Shown piece by piece: positions 46,857-57,700 of a DNA stretch of 64,000 nt. The position numbers and the translations under genes are program-made. Under the pieces are notes generated by a model. It had not been told where the DNA came from and did not search any database. It saw only the letters and a program-made list of their open reading frames with translations. The first letter of the stretch is position 1, and each line of letters opens with the position of its first letter. Origin of the DNA: Ephydatia muelleri (Eukaryota > Porifera > Demospongiae > Spongillida > Spongillidae); assembly GCA_013339895.1 (NCBI GenBank), contig JABACO010000008.1, positions 3,427,490-3,491,489 on the forward strand, read 5' to 3'.

Positions 46857-48582
46857 GTATGTCAGCTAGTGTTGCCCTTCTGACAGAGCTGTCTCTGTGA
46901 TGGGCAGGGAGTGTGATCTTGTTGTGACACTTTGGGTGTCTTTCCTCTTGTGCCGTCGCGTTCTGTATGTGTATGTGGTGATTAATTAGAATATCAAGCC
47001 AACCGTATGTCGGCTAGTGTTGCCCTTCTGACAGAGCTGTCTCTGTGATGGGCAGGGAGTGTGATCTTGTTGTGACACTTTGGGTGTCTTTCCTCTTGTG
47101 CCTGTGTCGCGTTCTGTATGTGTATGTGGTGATTAATTAGAATATCAAGCCAACCGTATGTCGGCTAGTGTTGCCCTTCTGACAGAGCTGTCTCTGTGAT
47201 GGGCAGGGAGTGTGATCTTGTTGTGACACTTTGGGTGTCTTTCCTCTTGTGTCTGTGTAGCATTCTGTATGTGTATGTGGTGATTAATTAGAATATCAAG
47301 CCAACCGTATGTCGGCTAGTGTTGCCTTCTGGCAGAGCTGTCTCTGTGATGGGCAGGGAGTGTGATCTTGTTGCGACACTTTGGGTGTCTTTCCTCTTGT
47401 GCCTGTGTAGCGTTCTGTATGTGTATGTGGTGATTAATTAGAATATCAAGCCAACCGTATGTCGGCTAGTGTTCCCCTTCTGACAGAGCTGTCTCTGTGA
47501 TGGGCAGGGAGTGTGATCTTGTTGTGACACTTTGGGTGTCTTTCCTCTTGTGTCTGTGTAGCATTCTGTATGTGTATGTGGTGATTAATTAGAATATCAA
47601 GCCAACCGTATGTCGGCTAGTGTTGCCCTTCTGACAGAGCTGTCTCTGTGATGGGCAGGGAGTGTGATCTTGTTGTGACACTTTGGGTGTCTTTCCTCTT
47701 GTGCCTGTGTAGCGTTCTGTATGTGTATGTGGTGATTAATTAGAATATCAAGCCAACCGTATGTCGGCTAGTGTTGCCCTTCTGACAGAGCTGTCTCTGT
47801 GATGGGCAGGGAGTGTGATCTTGTTGTGACACTTTGGGTGTCTTTCCTCTTGTGTCTGTGTAGCATTCTGTATGTGTATGTGGTGATTAATTAGAATATC
47901 AAGCCAACCGTATGTCGGCTAGTGTTGCCCTTCTGACAGAGCTGTCTCTGTGATGGGCAGGGAGTGTGATCTTGTTGTGACACTTTGGGTGTCTTTCCTC
48001 TTGTGCCTGTGTAGCGTTCTGTATGTGTATGTGGTGATTAATTAGAATATCAAGCCAACCGTATGTCGGCTAGTGTTGCCCTTCTGACAGAGCTGTCTCT
48101 GTGATGGGCAGGGAGTGTGATCTTGTTGTGACACTTTGGGTGTCTTTCCTCTTGTGCCTGTGTAGCGTTCTGTATGTGTATGTGGTGATTAATTAGAATA
48201 TCAAGCCAACCGTATGTCGGCTAGTGTTGCCCTTCTGACAGAGCTGTCTCTGTGATGGGCAGGGAGTGTGATCTTGTTGTGACACTTTGGGTGTCTTTCG
48301 ACTTGTGCCTGTGTAGCGTTCTGTATGTGTATGTGGTGATTAATTAGAATATCAAGCCAACCGTATGTCGGCTAGTGTTGCCCTTCTGACGGAGCTGTCT
48401 CTGTGATGGGCAGGGAGTGTGATCTTGTTGTGACACTTTGGGTGTCTTTCGATATGTGCCTGTGTAGCGTTCTGTATGTGTATGTGGTGATTAATTAGAA
48501 TATCAAGTCAACCGTATGTCGGCTAGTGTTGCCCTTCTGACAGAGCTGTCTCTGTGATGGGCAGGGAGTGTGATCTTGTTGC
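46857..48582 (+). repeat. Minisatellite, ~151-bp unit, ~11.5 copies
   Basis: Unit landmarks 'gtatgtcggctagtgttgcc', 'gagctgtctctgtgatgggc', 'gacactttgggtgtctttcc' and 'ggtgattaattagaatatca' recur with spacings of 148-153 bp. Copies are nearly identical. Variants alternate in places ('cttgtgcctgtgtagcg' against 'cttgtgtctgtgtagca'), which suggests spread as two-unit blocks. The last copies have extra changes ('ttcgacttg', 'ttcgatatg'). No open frame runs through it. Confidence 0.95.
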
Positions 48583-49263
48583 AAAGTAGTTTACCATTGA
48601 AGAAGTGTGCATATGCATTGTTAACTGGTCCATACACAAGAAGGGCTGTAATCTGCACTATCCATTCAGTACCTTCAGACTGGTGGTCTTGCACTCACCT
48701 ACTCTGTACATAGTAGCTATACCATTAACTGTTGATTTTTACCATCTTTTTGAAGACACGTGCCACATTATGCATGTCCACCATCTGGTTTGAGTCTTTT
48801 GTTTGCATATGGGGTAAGGGAGTCTTCAAAACTAGTGTGCTGTGTTTCGTATTCATCAGGATGGCCATTATCGATTATCATACCTTCTTCCTCCACAGGA
48901 TGGCTGTCATTGACTGTTGTCATACCTCCCTCAACAGAACCTTCAACCTCCGCAAGACGCCTATCACTTTCCTCTAGAACTGATGGACTGCACTTGTATC
49001 GGAGAGCATGACTTACAGCTGTTCTTTTGTCACGCTGTTCGCCGTTACAAAGGGGGCAAGGAAATGGAACCTGCTTCGTTCGTTTGGATTGAATTAATGC
49101 TGCGCACTTTTATCTATATGGTGCATAACGTGATATAGTCGGACAGGCATATTTGTTTGTGTTAAGTGCTTATCTTCGCACGTGATGAATGCGCGCGGTT
49201 TTGAATGAATAATTTAGCCGTCAACCGCTGGTAAGGTCATTCATTGTATGTAGCAGATGGAGA

Positions 49264-50500
49264 TGGCCGGAGCAGACTATATAGTTGTTACAGTTGAGGG
49301 TGTAGAACAACTAGAGTTAGAAGATGACTCTGAAGGGCGCTTTACTCCTCTCTCGACTCGTTAATCGGAGTGCCTACCTCTGGTTTGCGGTACAATTCGC
49401 GGTATCGTGGTGTGCGCGTGGAGAACGGCCAATTGATGAGGCCATACGACGGTTGGCAGTCGGAAGGAAGAGTGTATATAGTGCTAGTGAAGGCAAACCA
49501 GCAAGTTTCTGCAGAGCCGCAAATGAAGTCAACAACTTGAAGCGTCCTCTAAAATCGGTACTGATGTAATCGATGTAACGGATATCTAATGAATGAACCA
49601 TGCCACACACGCACACACACACACACACACACAAAACTTTTTTTTTACTGTGCCACAGGGCAGTCACGAGTTACCAACTATTGAGGATTTCGAAACGGTT
49701 TGCAAATAGCTATATGGTGCTGCTTGCGTTTTATTGCTGTTGCTTTCTTTATCGTAGGTTCCATCCCCACCAAGCAGTCACGTCACTCCAGAAGCTGCCA
49801 AAAGGTTTATTTATTTTTTAATTGCAGGTTCACAACTGTTGTGCGTGTGTTAGAAAATCTCTGTGTTGCAAAAACACATGCACGCGTGCAGTATACCTCT
49901 ACCTCTGTGACTGATTTGCCTTGCAGTACATCACATTCAAGTCAGCCAGCAACAACAAAGCAGTTATCTACACCATCCAGATCGCAGATGGAGCTACCAT
50001 TGAGAGCAGGTACAAATAGGCGCACTGCTCTGTCAGGATCGGAGGTATGCACTTTGCATGCATGTAAGAAATTATCATTCCAATTAATACACAACATTTA
50101 GTCAACAGCTAAACAGTGTCTTGTGAGCAAATTCATATGATGCAGTTCAATCACCTCAATTACTCATTAGGGTTTGGAATTGAATGGTGCAGATTGTGGT
50201 GATGAAAGGTCTGACTATGAGCTACAGAGAGCAAGGTCGATCAGGCTCAACAAAGAATTTCTACATAGCCAACAAATGGTATGTTCAGGTTACAAAATAT
50301 CCAGTTTTACTTTCAATTCTTATAGATCGCAAATGTCGTGGATGAAGCTGATGCTGTTCTGGTTACCAAAAAGTGGTGGAGTAGGAGTCATGCTACAAAA
50401 CCAAGCCTTAATTCAGTGGTATCAGCAATTGATGATGCTGGCTTCCAAGGCCAAAGAAGAACTGTACGTTGAGAGAAATGATGGCACATGTTGGAAACCG
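49264..50500 (+). CDS. Unrecognised small spliced gene inside the candidate element
   Basis: Possible exons are seen but the full joining is not secure. A candidate start is ATG 49264 ('MAGADYIVVTVEGVEQLELE'). Good splice sites delimit an exon ending at 50044 ('LPLRAGTNRRTALSGSE'), an exon from 50172 to 50279 ('SDYELQRARSIRLNKEFLHS') and a last exon from 50326 ('IANVVDEADAVLVTKKWWSR') to a stop at about 50480; the last three join in phase. The 'ELQRARSIRLNKEFL' segment resembles basic helical segments of some nuclear proteins, but no domain can be named. I do not know the function. Confidence 0.35.
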
Positions 50501-50640
50501 GCTAGTGGAAGAAAAAAGGGTTACCCTTAACAGAGCTGCTGGGCTATCAAAAGAAGACACTATACTGTAGTGCGTGTATTGCTGCTATATGGTTCGTTAT
50601 TGAACGTTTTGGGAAACAAATTTTTTTGTGCACAATATTT

Positions 50641-50727
50641 GCATGCGGGTCTGGGTACGAGACGACAGGAAAGGCCTGGCACTGCGGGTCTGGGTACGAG
50701 ACGACAGGAAAGGCCTGGCACGAGGCG
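50641..50727 (+). repeat. Tandem half-copies of the TAGTCTCG hairpin family
   Basis: The word 'gcgggtctgggtacgagac' followed by 'gacaggaaaggcctggcac' occurs twice in a row. It equals one arm of the hairpin family without its partner arm. Confidence 0.7.
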
Positions 50728-51018
50728 TAGTACAACGTTGTTAAACGTTGTACAAACGTTGTAAAACGTGAATGCAATGATTGTATTCTATTGCCATTCA
50801 TGCCGCGTGTAACGTTGAAATTTGATGTATTCTTACTGTAAATACGTTGTAATTCATAGTAAAATTTACAACCATTGTGAAAAATACAACCGTAGTAAAA
50901 GCACAATTTTGTTGTATTTCAAATAACGCATATACAATGTTTTACCACACGATATACACTGCATTGCAACAAAAATACATTACATTTCTACCATCGTAAA
51001 ATCATTTTTTTCCCTGTG

Positions 51019-54000
51019 TATGCATCAGAGGAAGCAGAAAAAAATGGAGAAGTGCTGCAGGTTTTGAGGATGGAGCTGGGATACCAGACATCACATCTGC
51101 ACGTTAAGATGTGGTCGCTTGTGTCTGACAGTGCATGCATGGAAATGTATACCTTACGCCTAAAGGACTTCAGTTTATTTTATTTTGATATAATTCTTGA
51201 ACTTATGTATGTATTACTATATTTTTCTTGCTATAATTAGTAATGTTGAGTTCATGAATTGTGGACGTTATTAAGAAAGATTACGCCCCAACATTTTAAG
51301 CACCCCCAAAGCAAAAACGTTGTCTACGGTACTGCAAAGCTACTATCACTAGTAAGCCATGTTGAGCTTACGTCAAAGTAACGCGTTTAACGCGAGCAAG
51401 ACCGGCCCCATCTGCTCTTATTTAGACGAGCACTTCCCCGAATCATAAACTATAATGCCTGACGTTCTAAAAAATATCTTTTTAGGGTACCGCAAACCTT
51501 GTTGGCACAGCGATGAAAGTACATGTTATAAAATCTATACATTATACGATTTACGTCATGGTACGAGATAGGGCGGGGAGCTAGGAGTATGTATATAGTT
51601 ATTCAAGTGAAACAGCGTCTCCAGTTGCAAGCGATGTATAGTGATATCTTGCAATGAAGTCTACTTGGCAATGCAGCAATTTCGTCTCACAGTCAATTAT
51701 GTCTCTAGGGACACACGCCTGAGAAATGGGCTAAATATACTATTTCAATTTTCCAGTCAAATTTCTGTCCCACTTGTTTCCTGCTTTTTACACCACCATT
51801 GTCAATCCTATATGCCCACCAATCTTCTCGTAGAGATTTTTCTATTTACTTGTATGCATAATGTTTATTGGCAGTATGTAATGCCTTCACAAAAAACCTA
51901 CTCCTTACCACTTCTCATTCATCAGCATTTTTAATAATGCACTGATGTGCATGAAGGAATTAAGCAGTGGTTTGATATCTTGTTATATACATGACAATAT
52001 TATTTCGTACAAGGTAGATTGGCATCAGATTTACTGTCTCAATTTAATGTAGATACTTTTTTTTTACAAGGCCAAGATACAATAAAATAATCATTTGTCT
52101 CCATACCGGTATATTTCTGCATGGTGATGTATAGGAAAAGTTTAGTGATCACTCAGGGGAACAATATTAAGTTTCTTAACATATTACAAACAAAGCATAA
52201 TAGTTGCAAGTTGCAGGAAGGAAGCTATAAGGGAAGCTTAGCTGTGTCATCTTGATTCTGCAGGGGCATAATAAAGACTGCATGTCATCATTTCCTCACT
52301 TGAGAATGACATGTCAGTGTTCATTCTACATGTGTATGCAGTTTGTATTAGCAAATTGAACCAGAACCAGACATAGCATGATGCATCAATAAGTGAGAAG
52401 GAGATAACATCTCTGACATGAAGGTAATTGACTATACGGCCTTTTTAAAATTAGGACATACATGCATGTGTGCACTTAATTTGAGCTGTTTACTGTATTA
52501 ATACATGTAGGAAAACATTTATGGACACCACCCGAAAATTCAAGGCCCCCACCTTCCGCCTACGAACACACCCATTTTCGACCACGTCCCCAAACTTCAA
52601 ACACAATAAACTAATAACTTTATGATAATTATAATTTTTAATGATGTGACAAAAAACTGGCCTCACCCTCTTCGGCGGGGGCGTCCTCCCCCCTATCCTC
52701 CTCGCCAGCCACATTCTGGCCAGGTGCCAGTGGCCATGCAGGCCAGGGGGTCAGTGCTGCTGGTGATGGCAGGGGTAGCGCTGGTGGTGGTGATGGATTA
52801 GATTATCATAGATACGGCGCACGTGAGCCATAGACGCCTATTATTGTTGATTGATAGTTATCCTTTTTTTGTGTGCTACTACAGATTTGCCTGTTTTGTA
52901 GGTTTCGGGAACGTTTCTATATACGACGTACAGAAGGGAACATTTCACGCATAGCCTTTATCAACAAACTTGCTACAGTTTCAAAATACTTTTTGTGCCT
53001 TTTTAAGTAATAGTGGTAGTGGACACATTTATGCACTGCAACGTGTAGTTATGCGATGTTTGCTCGTACGTATCGGTGCGAATAAAGTAAAACAGAGTAT
53101 TTGACACCCATTGAAAATTGCGACTTTTACTTTGGTCGCTAAAATAATACAAAACCATTTTCTGATAGAGCATAGATTTTTACACTGCAACGTCTCGTTT
53201 TCGTATGTAGTACTACTATAGGAATGTTTACATGAATTTTTAAAGCGCGAGCGTGTTTTTGGTTTATGTCGTTATGCCCTAGCTCTCCTACTTTCAGAAA
53301 ACGTACACTTGGAAGAGCGATGAGTAAAAGAAGACGAAAACTGAATCTTGTCTGTCTATTATGTCTATCCAGACTGATGCATCATTTTGATGCTCACTTG
53401 AAATATCATCACGTATAACATCTCCATGCAGGACAATAATCTCAACTATAAGGTTAAGGGATTATTTTGGATTCAATGTTCTCTGTTACTATCCTACAAA
53501 CGTATCCAGCAGCATATCGTAGTATGTTATCCTCACTTTCTGTGATAAGTTGAATAATGTCACTTTCTGAATGATCGATCACACACAATTACTGTTACTT
53601 GTACTATCTTCCTTTCAGTGATGTGCTGGTATAAATGAGGATATCGATGCATCGGATCTTTCATTAACAAAAAGAAAAGAATTTCCATACCTCCGTAAAC
53701 TGAGATGAAATACGAAATTCATAAACTTTCTCCACATCTTTTCTCTATATACCACGACTTATATTTTGCGTAGTTGTACGTCGTCATATTGTTCACAATC
53801 CATGATCATATTCAGTACTCCTGCCCGAATGTGCGGACTGTAGGTGTTAACTAGTGTTCATTCCAATCGATATCCCTCTACTATAATATCTATGGAGTAT
53901 CTAACACATGTTTTGGTAGATTTGCATGCATGCATATGGGTAAACGAAATGCCTACCAGCATGCAGATGTAGAATTTGGATGAGGGCTGGTAGAGCTACA

Positions 54001-54724
54001 TGTAGTCCACAAATACTGTACATGTACATGCTACATGCACGCTATACATGATTCATAATATGAATTAAATTCCTGACTAGTATAAGGTGACAGTGTCTCA
54101 TGCATTAATTAGGCGTGAGACATATACATTTGCCTATCGTGTCGTGTATTGAAACACATGCTTTTTTTTATTGCCACATATGGCTTCTCACGCATTTTGA
54201 TGTTGGCAGCTCTGTTAATTAAAGCAGGTAGCACCAGTGCATGGCTCTGAATGAAAAAGTTAAGCTCATGCACTTTTTGATAGTGTTTCAATGGGTATAA
54301 TACGTGCACCTCGGCTGCGCCCTCTACTTTCTGCCCATTAGTTCCAAATTCTAATGCAGTATTTTGTATCAGCAGAGAGTGGGAAGGGGTGTGCTAACAA
54401 TAATCATGTAGGGAATGTGACGGGAGGCAAGCTCTGCCATCGCAAGTTTTATTAGTCACAATAATTAATTCGTTCTTTCAGATTCGAATTACAAATGCCG
54501 GTACTATAGCATGTTCAACAGCAAGAGCAGAAAAAGACCGTCACTGTATGCGCATGGTTGAAAGGAGTCTAAAGAGTAAAAGTGGAAAGTGGCCCAGCCT
54601 AAATCTCAGTCAAAAACGAAAGACTATCCGCGCATCTATAAATAATAGTAGTGGCCTAGCAACCTCACGCATGCGCAATGAGTAATTGCTTCTGTTAACA
54701 CGTGTCCATCAACAAGCGCGCGGG
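51019..54724. other. Long region without a supported gene
   Basis: Mostly AT-rich. Open frames are short, lack recognisable domains and show no coherent splicing. A G/C-rich patch lies at 52660-52790 ('ggtggtggtgatgg'-type repeats). The last few hundred bases before 54725 should hold the promoter of the HECT gene; no sharp core-promoter element can be called. Confidence 0.5.
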
Positions 54725-57700
54725 ATGGATCTAGGTGCGTGCAGGGAGACGCTAAGAATGGCCCTTCAAGCCAATCAAATGTTATTGCAGGCCTTCACAG
54801 CTTTGGATTCGTCCTCTGGTGAGTTAATTGTGTTGACCTGTCCTTCAGTTTAATCCCCCACCTCTTTAAAATTAATTCTAACCAATCTAAAGCAATTAGC
54901 GCGCGTTTAACACTTCTTTGCATCTCAGTTTATATCGTCGAAGGCAGGGAGGGCGGTCTGCCGTTTTTTCCTCGCCGCAGGCTAGCGTGGCCGAATACCA
55001 CCAGAAACCACGGGGCTATGAACCCAGCAGCCATCAAGGTTGAAATTGGCCGCGAAGCGGCCAATCCCGATCGACTAACCCTCGTTCTCCGGAACTAACT
55101 ATATCGGTTAAGGTGAAGATGTTATGGCCACATCATTGTGGCATAGCCGATTTACATACATGTAGTTAGATCCGGAGAACGGGGGAACGGGGTTAGTGGC
55201 GATCGGGATTGGCCGCTTCGCGGCCAATTTCAACCTTGATGGGCTGTGGCGCTCGTAGCCCCGAGGTTTATGGTGCCTTCGGCCACGCTAGCCTGCGGCG
55301 CTCCCAGTGAGGAAAAGAACAGCAGACCACCCTTCCCTCGCCTTCGGCGATATAAACTGAGATGCAAAGAGGTGTTAAACGCGCGCTATTTGCTTTAGAT
55401 TGATTAGGATGAGTTGTGAAGTGGGGGGTTAAACTGAAGGACAACCGTGGACCTGTCCTTCAGTTTAATCCCCCACCTCTTTAAAATTAATTCTAACCAA
55501 TCTAAAGCAATTAGCGCGCGTTTAACACCTCTTTGCATCTCAGTTTATATCGTCGAAGGCAGGGAGGGCGGTCTGCCGTTTTTTCCTCGCCGCAGGCTAG
55601 CGTGGCCGAATACCACCAGAAACCACGGGGCTATGAACCCAGCAGCCATCAAGGTTGAAATTGGCCGCGAAGCGGCCAATCCCGATCGACTAACCCTCGT
55701 TCTCCGGAACTAACTATATCGGTTAAGGTGAAGATGTTATGGCCACATCATTGTGGCATAGCCGATTTATATACATGTAGTTAGATCCGGAGAACGGGGG
55801 AACGGGGTTAGTGGCGATCGGGATTGGCCGCTTCGCGGCCAATTTCAACCTTGATGGGCTGTGGCGCTCGTAGCCCCGAGGTTTACGGTGCCTTCGGCCA
55901 CGCTAGCCTGCGGCGCTCCCAGTGAGGAAAAGAACAGCAGACCACCCTTCCCTCGTCTTCGGCGATATAAACTGAGATGCAAAGAGGTGTTAAACGCGCG
56001 CTAATTGCTTTAGATTGATTAGGATGAGTTGTGAAGTGGGGGGTTAAACTGAAGGACAACCTTAAGTAAATTAAGTCCAAACGTTTAAAAGCAGATCAAA
56101 CTCCAAGTCCAACTGCAATACCAACGGCGACACCACCTCCGTCGATGCCATCCGCTCTCTGCAATCCATCTCAGTCGATGCCATCCGCTCTCCGCAATCC
56201 ACCTCAGTTGATGTCATCCACTCTCCGCAATCCACCTCAATCAGCTCTCCCTCATTCAATCACTCCTGCATCCACTGAGCGTTTGTCACCGTGTAGCGGC
56301 AGTTCCACATCACAGTTACACCCCATGTTCGGTGGTGGCAGGTTGCTTTTTGGAAAGAAGAATAAGAGACTGGTGAAGCGAGCGAGGAGAGAATGGACGC
56401 ACACCTTCTTTTGTCTTTCAGAAGTTGATGCAGACACTGTACCTACTCTCAGTGAGAGGACAGCGCTTCAATTGCAAGGGTTAGGGGAAAAACAATTCCC
56501 ACTCCCACTTGACGCTGATGCCGTAGTCTTGGATGAGACTCTGAAAAGGGAATTTCCACCCCTATCGGATGGAGGAGGCTACGATCTTCTCACCAAAGAA
56601 GAAGGGAGCAGCAAGCACCTCAACGTTATTGGATGCCCTCCCGAGGGATACACCACCGCTTTTTTGAAGGGCGTGGTTGGAGCAGCTAAGGTGTACGTCC
56701 GGCCTCTACAAAAACACATTGGAACAGATACGACGACCACACGGAGTCAGGTTAGTGAGACGATAACTGGGAAATATAGATTTTAAAAATTTTTTTCAGT
56801 GTGTTTCATGCATATATTGTGGAACTCCAGTAGCCCGAGAGTTACTGAAGCCACATTGGGAGACGTGTTCAAGGTACATGTTTAAGTTCGTGTTGGTTGC
56901 TGGAAAGTGTTTATTCTGCTTTTTGTAACATTCCTATTCTTGTGATAGTATAAATATAAGCAAGCATCACAAATCTGAAGTTTACTGTTAGCCATCCAAA
57001 TTATTCCCAAAAACTTGATTGTACTACTCATTGAAATCATCATCTATGCATAATACTGTTTACTGATATTAGCCACCAGATCTCTGTTGTGTTTGAAACA
57101 GGTGATATATCAGTGTTTATACAAGTACATGTAGACTTGGTAAGATTAGATTGTGGTAACAAAGTTCAATGTTAAAGGTATTATTGTCCTGTAGTAATTT
57201 GTTATGTTCAGAACTTCAACTCTTTTGCAAGTGCAAGTGAATAATAATGATTCAATATTGAAGTGCGCTTTTTTTTTTTTCAAAACGCATCTTCGATTAG
57301 TGTGACTTCGTGAAATATTAGTATTGCAGAAAACTGAGTAAATTCATTAGTTAGTACATGCTTCTCTGCCTGTTCTGACATTTTGTAAGTAGAACGTTCT
57401 CTGGATTTTTTTGTGTCACTGTCAGTGATATCTACATTGGCCTCTTATCCTTTGAACTTCAAATCCTTCGAACTCGTCGTCTGAACCACCCTAGTGAGAA
57501 CATCCAGATACTCTAAAAGATACTCTAAGTCTCATGGAAGCTTTTTTGACGAAGCCACTCTCTTTGCCATTTCATAATATGCAGAACTATAAACTGTAAC
57601 AGCTGCTGGTGCTGCCCAACAGCAGGAGATTATTGTGGTGCCTAAATGCACCGCTGCCTGTGAAAAAGTTAATACTAACAATTATTTGTGACCAAAACAG

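Larger units (their letters stand above)
46057..51018. mobile_element. Candidate 5-kb element with CACAGGGAAAA ends
   Basis: The left end starts CACAGGGAAAAAG and the right end finishes TTTTTTTCCCTGTG; both are flanked by 'tat'. For about 250 bp inside the left end and 300-450 bp inside the right end the sequence is AT-rich and full of the words 'acgttgta', 'ttacaac' and 'tacaac', in both orientations, as in subterminal binding sites of DNA transposons. Apart from the terminal 12-14 bp the two ends are only loosely similar. Between them lie the 151-bp minisatellite array and a small spliced gene. No transposase is recognised. The two ends could also belong to separate insertions. Confidence 0.45.

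Noticed and set aside
46857..48582. CRISPR array
   Set aside because: The whole 151-bp unit is repeated without unique spacers, and the genome is eukaryotic.
52490..52714. Small open frame on the minus strand
   Set aside because: Short, with no recognisable domain or splice context; not distinguishable from chance.
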